Assembly: GCA_905221605.1 (NCBI GenBank)
Contig: CAJNDS010000146.1
Span: 151,503-215,502 of the forward strand
Direction of reading: 5' to 3'
Source: Symbiodinium natans
Lineage: Eukaryota; Sar; Dinophyceae; Suessiales; Symbiodiniaceae
DNA length: 64,000 nt
Part shown: positions 55,220-64,000 of the stretch, one piece after another
Position numbering within the stretch: position 1 is the first letter of the stretch
Layout: each line of letters starts with the position of its first letter
The notes under the pieces: model-generated
What the model was told of the DNA's origin: nothing
Seen by the model: the letters and a program-made list of their open reading frames with translations, nothing else
Database searches by the model: none
Position numbers and translations under genes: made by a program

Positions 55220-58200
55220 TCCACGCACTAGTCTGTCAGCCGGGATGCCTTGGCGCATGACCTGGGCGGCGTGGGTTTAGGGTTTAGGGTTGAGGGTTTA
55301 GGGTTTAAGGGTTTAGGGTTTAAGGGTTTAAGGGTTTAGGGGGTGGGTTTAGGGTTTAGGGAGGCTTAGGATTCAGGGTCGACGGAGCTGGGTCTGCCCC
55401 TAAACCCTACAAAGGTCCAACCGAAAAACTCTAAACGCCTGAAACCCCGAACTCTTCGAACAGAATGACCCTAAACCCTAAACCCTGCACCGTAAACCCG
55501 ATACGGCAACCCTAAGCCTTAAACTCCTAAACCCATGCACGCCGCAGTGGGGACGCAGCTGGTGAACGTCGAACAAGACAGGCAAGGTTACTCCTCCCTT
55601 TCACGTTTAGTTTAGGTTGCTGAGACTTGTGGGACGGGCAGCAAAACCCTAAACCCTAGACCCTAAACCCCAAGCCCCTAAGCCAGGAACGCCCAACCTT
55701 AGGCCCTAAGACTCAGACCGAACCTGTTTAAGGTTTAGGGTTTAGGTAGGCCGTAAACCCCGAACTCCAAACCCTAAGCCCTAAGTGCACTTCCCTAAAC
55801 CGGAAAAAAGACACAAAGACAGAACCCTTTCGCACTCCCCACCCTCCGGCTTAAACCCTAAACCCTCACCCTAAGCCCGAAGCCCAAGCCCGAAGCCCGA
55901 AGCCCGAAGCCCGAAGCCCTAAGCGCTAAGCGCTAAGCCCTGAGCCCGAATTTCCTGCCAGCCAAACATCCGGGGCTTGATTCGGGTTGGGGACTTTGGA
56001 TTCTTCGGGGGATACCCCTAAACCCTAAACCCCAAACCGAAACCCTGAACCCCAAACCCAAACCCCAAAACTTACAATTCAAGCGCCCCTACTGCAACAA
56101 TCTCCAGGTTGACAACAGAACATACTTGAACACTGCAAAAGGTAAACCTTAAAACCCCAAATCCCCAAAACCCAAAAACCCTAAAACCCTAAACCGCTAA
56201 ACCCCAAAACCCTGTACTCAAACCCCAAACCCCAAACCCCAAACCCCAAACCCCAAACCCCAAACCCTAAACCCTAAACCCTAAACCCTAAACCCTAAAC
56301 CCTAAACCCTAAACCCTAAACCCTAAACCCTAAACCCTAAACCCTAAACCCTAAACCCTCGCCCTAAACCCTAAAGCCTGAGGGCCAAGGGGCGAGGTCT
56401 GCCGTACCCGTGGTCGCATCCATGACTCGGGCCAAGAGTCCTTTCCCCATGAACTTTGGATGCCTAAACCCTAAACCCTAAACCCTAAACCCTAAACCCT
56501 AAACCCTAAACCCTAAATCCTAAATCCTAAACCCTAAACCCTAACCTTAAACCCTAAACCCCTTCCTAAACCCTAAACCCTATTCCAAAACCCTAAACCC
56601 TAAACCCTATTCCTAAACATGTTGTTTAGGGCTTAGGCACCTCCGCCTGGAGTTGGGCTTGGACAGAGTCTTCTGAAACCCTCAGCCGCAAACCCTAGTC
56701 TAAGGGTAGTTGCACGGTCCCTTAATATGGTCCCTTACCTTCTTTCAAAGGTTTTAGGGTTGAGGGTTTGTTTAGCGTTTAGGGTTTAGGGTATAGGGTG
56801 CAGGGTTTAGGGTTTAGAGTTTAGGGATTAGGGTTTAGGGGTCCCTTATCATGGCCCCTTGCCTTCTTTAAAGGGTTCCGATGTATGGGCCCTTGGCTTG
56901 TATAGGAAATTCTCAGCGGTATGTAAGGGGTCCCCTTTTAAGTGCGCATATAATTAAGGGACCATGTAACTGCCCTACAAACCCTGAAGATAAAAGGCCC
57001 CTACCTTTCCCTAAACCCTAAACCCTAAACCCTACACCCTACACCCTAAACCCTAAACCCTAAACCCCTTTCCCAAAGCCCCTACTTGGAGGCTCATGGT
57101 ATGTACAGCGTCTACAGCCCTAGCTATACAGGGCCTCTGAAACCAGAAATCCTAGTCTGGGCCTCACAGACTTGATCCCTAAGTTAAGGTTAGGGTTTAG
57201 GGTTTAGGGTTTAGGGTTTAGGGTTTAGTGTTTAGTGTTTGGGGTTTAGGGTTTAGGGTGTAGGGTTTAGGGTTTGGGGTTTGGGGTTCAACCCTAAGCC
57301 CTTTCAAACACGGTCCCACTTGCACGTCGTCGGCTTGCGCTTCACGGTAGAGTGCAGGTGCCCAGGCAGCAAACCTCAACTGGGTTTAGGGTTTAGGGTT
57401 TAGGGTCTAGGGTTTAGGGTTTAGGGTTTAGGGTTTAGGGTTTAGGGCCCCTAGAAATGAAACCAGCCAGAAATAATGGCTTCAGCCCTAGACCCCTCAA
57501 CCCTAAAACCTGCAAACATGAACTTGTTTAGCGACCCAGATAGAACCGGAACCAACCAAGAATGGTCAAGAAACTGCTCGCTCATGGTGAAGATCATGAC
57601 CTCAGATCAGGTCTGCTTCGTTTCAAAGGAGCCCAGTCGCCCAACAAACCCTAAAGCCAAAAACCCACAAAACCCTTCCTAGGAACTAACAGGGTTCGAA
57701 GCCCCTTCGTTCTCATGAGCCGAAGGGGGGCTTCAGACCTTCAGCGCAAAGGGGCTTCGAAGCCCCCCCCTTCGACCCTTCGCCTTCGAAGGCTTCGAAG
57801 GGAAGGATGAAGCCCCCTTCATAACGGAGGCCCCACCTTCGTAAAGGTTCTTGGATCCTGCCTGCAGAGAGCACCCCACCTTGTTACAAAGAACATCTTG
57901 TTAGTGAATAGTGGGGAGTTTAGGGAATCTTGGGGTATACCGTATAATTACCCCCTGAACCCCCTCCCTTCAGCACTCTGTAGTAAACGGCTGATTGGTG
58001 GCTTTCTTGGGAAAAGGCATCGCTGAACCCAACAATAACAAAGGGGTTTGATAGTTTGATTCATAGGGGCCCCCCAAACGAGCTGCGGTTTAGGGTTTAG
58101 CCCTGAACACTAAAACCCCAATCAAACCTCTGAAACTCCGAACCCAAAGCCCTTAAGACCCTAAACCCTAAACCCTACATGCCCCAACCCGTACACCCCT

Positions 58201-59232
58201 AACCCCGAACCCAAAACCCCAAACCCTAAACCCCTACCCCCCCCCCCCCCCCCCCCCCCCCCGCCCCCACCCCCTAAACCCTAAACCCTAAACCGTAAAC
58301 CGTAAACCCTAAACCGTAAACCCTAAACCCTAAACCCCACACCCCTAAACACATGCCCTGGCACATTTGTGGCGACGGAGAGCCTTAGCTGTGCTTTGCC
58401 TTGACGCTGGGCTCTGGGATACTACTTGGGAGGTTTCAGAGGTTTAGGGTTTAGGGTTTCGGGTGTTTAGGGCTTAGGGCATCCGGCATCTATGGTTTCA
58501 GGTTTAGGGTTGGGGGTTTCGGGGGTTTCGGGGCTTCGGAAATTTGGGGGGTTTGGGGGGATTCGGGGGTTTCGGGCGTTTAGGTTTAGGTTCAGGGTTC
58601 ACAATCTACTCGGAGCTTCATTATACTTGTATTAACCCAAGAAGAACTGCGCTTCTCACCCAGTTATGGCCGCATCAGGGTACTTTAAGGGCCTTGTAAT
58701 AAGTCGGAAAAGTGCACGGGTATAGTCGAGTCTCTATGTATCATACTAAAGTACCACTTGCTTAGGGTTTAGGGTTGGTGTTAAGGGTTTCGGATTTGGG
58801 GATTAGGGTTTAGGGTTTAGGGGTTTAAGGCTTAGGGCTAGCTCCATCCAGACACCCTAACCCTAACCTAACTTTATTACATGGAGGTTTACGAGAATGA
58901 GGGGCCCAAAATAGAACCCCGGATAGTAGGATCCCCTTTTCATAAGGACCCCAAAAAAAGGTACCCCTACTATCGTAAACCCCCACATAGGTCGGAACCC
59001 TAAACCCTAAACCCTAGACCCTAAACCCTAAACCCCAAACCCCAAACCCTAAACCCTAAACCCTAAACCCATATTAAGAAGGCCATGTACCTACCCTTAG
59101 ACACACAGAGGCTTGATGCAGCAAGGAGGCGCCACCAGGATGCCCAGCAGTGTTCCTTGGGCAAGGGTTTAGGGTTTAGGGTTTAGGGTTTAGGGTTTAG
59201 GGTTTAGGGTTGAGGGTTGAGGGTTGAGGGTG

Positions 59233-59284
<52 letters not shown>

Positions 59285-59656
59285 GGTTGGGATGTTCCTC
59301 CCTTCTCCTAACAGGGATAAACATTGGGGGGGGGGGGGGGGGGTTACAAAAATCCCTATTAAGGACTGTTAGGTATAAGGGGAACATACAAAGGTTCAGG
59401 GTTTTCGGGTTTGGAAGAACCATTGTATATTGAGGTAGGGTATTCTTTGAATAAGGGAGACGCACCCTAAACCCTAAACACCAACCCCAATCCCCCCTCC
59501 ACCCCTAACCCTAAACCCTAAGCCCTGAAACCTAAACCCTAAACCCTAAGCCCCAAGCCCCAAATGAAAAAGAAACCTTGGGCAACTGAGTAACGCTGCT
59601 AAGGTTCTCCAGATGCCTATGCTCGAGGCACGGTGCGACATGGGCCGCTGATGAAC
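55220..59656 (-). CDS. unidentified multi-exon gene
   Basis: Four exons join cleanly by phase: 59584-59656 (VHQRPMSHRASSIGIWRTLA...), 58353-58399 (KAQLRLSVATNVPGH), 57518-57600 (VMIFTMSEQFLDHSWLVPVL...), 57312-57374 (FAAWAPALYREAQADDVQVG). Donors are GC, GT, GT and GT; acceptors are all AG|G. Further downstream are probable exons at 56403-56453 (FMGKGLLARVMDATTGT, or a second open frame) and 55220-55261 (VMRQGIPADRLVRG), with less certain joins. The product appears soluble and mixed alpha/beta, but I do not recognise a family. The introns contain long CCCTAAA arrays, G/C tracts and MITE-like elements. Confidence 0.48.
56216..56360. repeat. CCCCAAA then CCCTAAA array
   Basis: About seven CCCCAAA units pass into about 14 CCCTAAA units; a second array lies at 56466-56530. 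Confidence 0.92.
56705..56976. mobile_element. family C element split by a telomere-type array with flanking duplication
   Basis: Left part 56705-56751, TTTAGGG-type array 56752-56840, right part 56841-56976 (ends ggaccatgtaactgccct). About 35 bp of the left part (56717-56751) recurs with a few changes at 56841-56875 on the other side of the array. Confidence 0.7.
57908..57985. mobile_element. family E right part
   Basis: gggagtttagggaatcttgg and ccccctgaaccccctccctt, with a degraded right terminus. Confidence 0.5.
58880..58992. mobile_element. family K element
   Basis: catggaggtttacgagaatg at the left, ctatcgtaaacccccacata at the right; interior agtaggatccccttttcata. About 113 bp. Confidence 0.68.
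59287..59389. mobile_element. family F element with G-run
   Basis: ttgggatgttcctcccttct at the left, attaaggactgttaggtata and aggggaacata at the right; a G-run (about 59326-59343) fills the centre. It follows a TTGAGGG array. Confidence 0.72.
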
Positions 59657-59718
59657 CTCACCGGGTTTAGGGTTTAGGGTTTACGGTTTAGGGTTTAGGT
59701 TTTAGGGTGTAGGGCTCA

Positions 59719-59832
59719 CTGGTTCTCAGTAGGGAATGAGGGAAACAAAGGTACCCTGTAAATTCTCTCACAGGGGCATATAGGGAGGGAGATATAAGGT
59801 AGCGAAATCCCTCACTCCCTACCAAGAAGCAG
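59719..59832. mobile_element. MITE-like family A, diverged copy
   Basis: Begins ctggttctcagtagggaatg and ends ctccctaccaagaagcag; the interior has ggtaccctgtaaattc. About 114 bp; placed directly after a TTTAGGG array. Confidence 0.75.
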
Positions 59833-60019
59833 TAAGCTTGGCGCAGGGAAAGAAAGGGTTTCGGGTTTAGGTTTAGGGTTAGGGTTTAGAGTTTAGGGTA
59901 TAGGGTTTAGGGTATAGGGTTTAGGGTTTCGGGTTTAGGGTTTCGGGTGTCGGGTCTGGAGTTGAGAGTAAAGAAACCTAATACAGGCGGGGGCCCTCTA
60001 GCTACGAGTAAAGATGCGA

Positions 60020-60300
60020 GGCACCAATGTGTGTTATCTGCATACTACTTTTTTGGGGTGTTTTGCATACAGTATTTCACTGGGAATTATACGGTAAAAA
60101 GCCCCCTTTAAACTTACTAACCATATTATGCGATCTTTTTACACGATTAGTAGTAATTTTTTACACGATTATTACTACTATCTTAATACTAATAAAACAA
60201 ACTATAAAAAAACTAGCAAGAGGGGAAACAAAATAAATAAATAAGATTCCAAGGGAATGCCAGTAAACAAGTTGTAGACTGTAGACTATGAACTTTATTT
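60020..60300. other. AT-rich island
   Basis: Markedly AT-rich compared with all neighbours, with ttacacgatta repeated near 60139 and 60162. A plus-strand 69-codon frame (60027-60236) is hydrophobic (LLFWGVLHTVFHWELYGKK...) and then basic. This could be an organelle-derived or foreign insertion, or a decayed element; it does not resemble the other exons here. Confidence 0.4.
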
Positions 60301-60689
60301 AGGGTTCAGCGTATCAACGCCTCCAACACCGTCAGATTCACCACACGCGAGCTCCTCATTCTGACCCCACCCTCCTCCCAACCCCCACCCCCATGCTTTC
60401 CCCCCCCACCCCCAATGCTTTCCCGCTCGCCCAAGCCCCCCCCCCCCCAACCCTGACGGTTACCCAAAACCCACCGCGAACCATGCGGAGAAGAGGGAAA
60501 CCCTTAACCGAAACCCTCAACCCTGATCACGAATTAAACAAACTAACAGGCCTCATCAGCCTGTCCGTCCTATGAATTAACAGGGGGGATACATGGGGGA
60601 GAAACATGCGGGCAGGGGGCGGGGCAGGGTTGGGGGGGATAGGGAACCCTGAACACCCTCACTGCAGCACCGGCACTTCATGGCCGCCT

Positions 60690-60815
60690 CCCCGAGATAG
60701 CCAAGGCCCTCCGCACCGCCTGGGTAGAGGTCTAGACCCAGCTGGAAGAAGCTTTTACTGCTTCAGTAAAAGCTTCCCGGAACTTCGAACCCTACCTGGA
60801 ATACCACAACTGAAA
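60690..60815 (+). pseudogene. decayed coding remnant with in-frame stops
   Basis: The plus strand reads LPEIAKALRTAWVEV, a TAG stop, then TQLEEAFTASVKASRNFEPY and LEYHN before TGA, followed by more in-frame stops. Residue composition is clearly protein-like on both sides of the first stop. A perfect 13-bp inverted repeat (60748-60776) lies within it. It is probably a dead retroelement or gene fragment; I cannot name the family. Confidence 0.4.
60748..60776. other. perfect 13-bp inverted repeat
   Basis: gaagcttttactg and its exact inverse cagtaaaagcttc are separated by ctt. It lies within a decayed reading frame (60690-60815), and could be a terminator-like or element-derived hairpin. Confidence 0.6.
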
Positions 60816-60949
60816 GCAACCATCTTGAACCCGAAGCTCAAAATGCTAAGCCATGTAACTTCCCCACCCCCACCCCCCCCCCCCCCCCCCCCCCCCCCCG
60901 CCCCCACAAAAAAAGAACAAATCAGTACCCCCCCAACCCCCAATCTTTG

Positions 60950-61500
60950 GGCCCATGGCTCTTGCGGAAGATTTTGTCCTCGTGCTTGTTCAGCGCTCGG
61001 GCCAAGACTTTTGCAGCCTTGCGCAACATGGCTCGTGAGAAGGGGCTGCACTTAAGGGCTTCAGAAGGGTTTCTCGGGAGGGAATTAAGGACATCTACGA
61101 AGGCTTAGAAGATTTTAGGGCTTTGTGGGCTCTGTGGTGGGGCCTGGGGGCTTTGCTGGAAGGCTGCAAGTGCCAACTTCCAAAATAAGCAAACGAAGAA
61201 CCTTCAAGTAAGCTACGAATCCCTCTGTGCGGGTGATATCAGATGGAGGCATATGGGAAATGGAGGCCCAAAACCAGTGGAATACAGTTCTTTTGTCCTC
61301 GTCGGAAGTGCCTTTGATTTGCTTGTCCTGAGGACTGTTCATGGGGTTAGGCGGCCTTGGGATCAATTTATGGGTTCCAAGTCGACCACGCGACCTGGGA
61401 AACCTGGCAATATGCCAGCCGCCTCCTCCTGCAGTTCCGGCGCTGCCTCAAGCAGTTCGCAAATCTACATCTGAAACCCCGTGCCAACATGGAAGCACAT
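60950..61500 (-). CDS. probable exons of an unidentified gene
   Basis: Three strong minus-strand coding blocks: about 61395-61465 (ELLEAAPELQEEAAGILPG), 61178-61311 (TVFHWFWASISHMPPSDI, then TEGFVAYLKVLRLLILE; AG|G acceptor, GT donor), and about 60950-61060 (AMLRKAAKVLARALNKHED, then KIFRKSHG). They are helical, with mixed charge. Plus-strand ORFs here are open too but less convincing. I do not recognise the family and cannot show the joins. Confidence 0.45.
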
Positions 61501-61507
61501 GAGCACC

Positions 61508-62703
61508 TTACGGGGTGCCTTGAACCACCCTTTTCAAAAGGCAATCAATTGTTGTCAGGCACTTGCAGGTTCTGGGTTTACGAGTTCGGGTTGCCACAAC
61601 GCGCCCCACTTCATTGGCTGGCTTGGGGGTTCGGGGCTTTTGCAGTTTTGGCTTTAGGGTATCTACGGTGTCTACAGGGATTGGGGCGCAAAACACCTCG
61701 ATCTCAACCCCAGGTGCCTTACCTAAACCTTTCTTGAGCCTTGCCACCCCTGCCCCCCAAACCCCAAACCCTAAACCCTCTAGATCTGTGCTGCTAAACT
61801 GAAAAAGAGAACAGAAGCCTCAATCTTATACCGGCCTTGGACACGGCATTGGCCGCAGCTACCCGGCAGTTGGGATCAGAGTCCTCCGGCCCGTATGTTC
61901 CCAGTGGGGTCAAGGTTCGGGACTTATAAGGTCTCTAGGGGTTTTGGCCGTTGACCCAACGACCTGCCTAAAAGTCAGGGTACATATGGCCTGTTGCAGG
62001 AAGATAGGCTTGAAACTGAATCAGCACATGACAGCGAGAGTTCGTGGGACCTGAACATGTTCAGGGTCTAACAAGGAATGAGGGCTTCAGGATTTTGGGC
62101 TTGAATTCGGAACATCATCCCCGACTCGACAATGCCACACCCACCGACAAACTGACCTGTAGCTGGACGGGGAATACAATGGACCCCCACCCAATCCTAC
62201 AGCGCGCTCAACCTTTTGGGCTTAGGACACTTAAACTCTACACACTGCACCCTAGCTAAAGACCCAGAAGAATTTTGCATTGTACGCAAGGAATCTGTAT
62301 ATTCTAACCGTATTATGTCAAGTGCTTACACCCCTTCTGGTACAGCCCCGAGCTCTCTGCCTCCAGAGCTTTCTGAAGCTTTGCGGCCTCTGCCACATGA
62401 CAGAAGTTTGACACCCAAAGCCGAAAAAAAAAAAAAAAACTGCAAAAGCCAAATCCGCAGGCCCCCCCCCCGAAGCCCCCGAATGCCCTTGAGCCCTTGA
62501 TCTTTGCGGGCGCTGGCTGAAAGACTGTGGGGGTTGCAAACTTGGCTTTCGAGGGAGGCGGGGGGGGGGGGGCACCCTGCATCCAGCAGTCCGGTTTATC
62601 ACCCAATTGCTTGGGCGAAGCTTTTCATGGGTGTGTGTGTGTGATTTAATATAACAAAGAATCTCATTTAGGTAAATGAATAAATAAAGATGTATATATA
62701 CAG

Positions 62704-62735
<32 letters not shown>

Positions 62736-63648
62736 TCTTACAATCATACTTGTACTTATATACAAACTTAAATCATGTTACAGGAAAAAAGTATATATAT
62801 ATATGCTGAGATCTATACGCATGATATTTTATAGCGATGCGACTTTGTTTTCAAATATCACTAAGACCACTTGCGTAGCACTTAAGCAGTACTTGCATAG
62901 TGCTACTGCGCGAAGTGAGGCTCTTCCATCCCATCCTCCCTCCCCCTGGTCAAACTCTTTGTTAGCACCTGGCAACAGTCCACTCCCCTACTAATTGCTG
63001 AAGAACCCCCCAAAAACATGAAAAATGACAATCCCCATATTTCCCTTGCAACGAAGAATACTTGAAATTTTTTGGGAACCTGGCAAGCGTCCAGAAGTTT
63101 CAGTCGCTAACTTGACTCTCATGGAAGAGAAGAACACTGTCAAACGGGCCACACTAGACCCAAGAGTAACCCAGGAATGTAAAAGGGTGCACTCTTTTTG
63201 GTTTAAAGGGGCTCATAAGGGAGCCTATACCGTTTGCAGATGCCCTGTGCAGGTTGATCCGGATGAAGGCTTCCCTTCAAGCCCTCAGCCCCTTAAGCCA
63301 GTTCTAGCAGCTTTGCAACAGCTGCTCGAGGCACGCCCTCTACAATCCGGTAAGGCTCGTGCCTGGGGTGCCGAGGCGAAGCCCTGGTTCGCCAAGGTCT
63401 GACGCGGCTTGAGCTTTAGGGTTTAGGGTTCAGGGTTCTCTTTCAGGGTTTAGGGTGTAGGGTTTACTGCACCAGGCTGGCATGGGAGCTTCGCTGCTTC
63501 TTGGCGACACGAACACACGCAGAGTGCGAAGGTCGACAGGTGCCAGTATTTAAAAAAAAGTGACGGCCTTCAGGGTCTTTCAAACAACTTGACATGCTGT
63601 CGGTGCACTTGTTCGAGGCTCCGCCGTGAAGCCCATACCTCGGAACAC
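61508..63648 (-). CDS. further probable exons, unidentified gene(s)
   Basis: Minus-strand candidates: 63589-63648 (VFRGMGFTAEPRTSAPTACQ, AG|G, GT donor), 63470-63496 (KQRSSHASL, GT donor), 62332-62387 (AAKLQKALEAESSGLYQK, preceded by a 17-T tract and AG|G), about 61838-61915 (LTPLGTYGPEDSDPNC, then RVAAANAVSK), and a frame across 61508-61747 (APGVEIEVFCAPIP near 61700; GRVVATRTRKPRTCKC near 61570). They look coding but are not linked with confidence. A competing plus-strand frame exists at 63205-63402. Confidence 0.35.
62600..62985. other. AT-rich stretch with TA and TG microsatellites
   Basis: gtgtgtgtgtg at 62630-62641 and a TA run at 62693-62732. The 63-codon plus ORF at 62803-62994 has no support. 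Confidence 0.35.
62986..63060. mobile_element. family G left half
   Basis: cctactaattgctgaagaac, ccccatatttcccttgcaac and gaagaatactt; the right half is missing. Confidence 0.5.
63025..63402 (+). CDS. plus-strand ORF, possibly an exon, strand uncertain
   Basis: An open frame of 125 codons ends in TGA at 63400-63402. Its last part (DPDEGFPSSPQPLKPVLAAL, then QQLLEARPLQ) begins after gccctgtgcag|G and meets a good gtaagg donor near 63349, so it has proper plus-strand splice context. Its first part overlaps two MITE-like fragments (62986-63060 and 63155-63230) and is unlikely to be coding. All the well-supported genes here are on the other strand, so this may be a convergent gene or a shadow. 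Confidence 0.3.
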   Translation: MTIPIFPLQRRILEIFWEPGKRPEVSVANLTLMEEKNTVKRATLDPRVTQECKRVHSFWFKGAHKGAYTVCRCPVQVDPDEGFPSSPQPLKPVLAALQQLLEARPLQSGKARAWGAEAKPWFAKV

Positions 63649-63766
63649 CTGCAACAGCCTATCCTTAAGCCCTAAACCCTAAACCCCAAACCCCAAACCC
63701 TTTGAAAACCTAAACCTTCCAAGCCCTGAAACAGCCAAGCAAGGCGAGGAGGGCGTGCCTGCGAGA

Positions 63767-63991
63767 CTAGCCCCAGGCTATATAACGGAGCACCACCACA
63801 ATTGGGGTTTGGGGGGCCCTATAAAGATCATGAATGTTTTCTGGCTTTATAAGGAGTACATGGGGGATTAAGGGTGAGAACATACAAAACATGTTCAAAC
63901 CTACCCCTGCAAGCACTCCGGCCCTAAAAGCCCTGTGCAGCTTAGACTTCTTCGTCGCAATGGCCCTTAGGGGTTGAATACCCAAGCCCAA
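63767..63991 (-). CDS. small ORF at the right edge, possibly an exon
   Basis: The minus strand is open for about 74 codons. It reads RAIATKKSKLHRAFRAGVL, then a hydrophobic stretch GVGLNMFCMFSPLIPHVLL, ending in TAG at 63767. An AG-type boundary and a GGGCC-rich MITE-like sequence overlap it. The first part could be an exon entering the window from the right; the remainder may be element sequence. No family is recognised. Confidence 0.25.
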   Translation of the reverse strand: MGLGIQPLRAIATKKSKLHRAFRAGVLAGVGLNMFCMFSPLIPHVLLIKPENIHDLYRAPQTPIVVVLRYIAWG

Positions 63992-64000
63992 AAAAGGCTA

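Overview
This is a window of nuclear DNA from a eukaryote, most likely a dinoflagellate. It is packed with hundreds of interspersed TTTAGGG/CCCTAAA (plant- and alveolate-type telomere) arrays and their variants, short inverted-repeat (MITE-like) elements, homopolymer tracts and TA microsatellites. I see no rRNA, tRNA, CRISPR, operon or bacterial signal. The dinoflagellate call rests on intron structure in a gene rebuilt by hand. Its donors are GC or GA, its acceptors always read AG|G, all well-supported genes lie on one strand, and intergenic gaps are tens of bases. The species cannot be named from sequence alone.

Most of the real coding sequence is in exons of 15-250 bp, shorter than ordinary ORF finders report, separated by introns of 0.05-2.5 kb. 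Joining exons by reading frame, phase and AG|G acceptors gives, from right to left along the minus strand: (i) a loose series of unidentified exons, 47.8-63.7 kb; (ii) a type II membrane protein with a 29-residue repeat stalk and a glycosyltransferase-like DxD domain, 43.1-47.0 kb; (iii) a short region with a membrane exon and a 126-codon terminal exon, 40.5-42.7 kb; (iv) a small coiled-coil, tail-anchored protein, 33.95-39.98 kb; (v) a complete 40S ribosomal protein S11 (uS17) gene, 24.90-33.90 kb, 11 exons, 156 residues; (vi) an unidentified gene, 17.9-24.9 kb; (vii) an alkaline ceramidase, 4.8-16.7 kb, with all expected metal-binding and catalytic residues; (viii) an unidentified gene running off the left edge, 0.2-4.6 kb. 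Many plus-strand ORFs are antisense shadows of these exons.

The introns are the striking part. Nearly all contain telomere-type arrays, often adjoining the splice sites. Several arrays are flanked by direct repeats (15-29 bp), one of them inside an exon with a 22-bp exact duplication, and several interrupt MITE-like elements. This indicates that telomere-type repeats have inserted repeatedly at internal sites and helped build the introns. Everything here was read by eye. Exon joins in the S11 and ceramidase genes are well supported by phase and homology; the other gene models are provisional.
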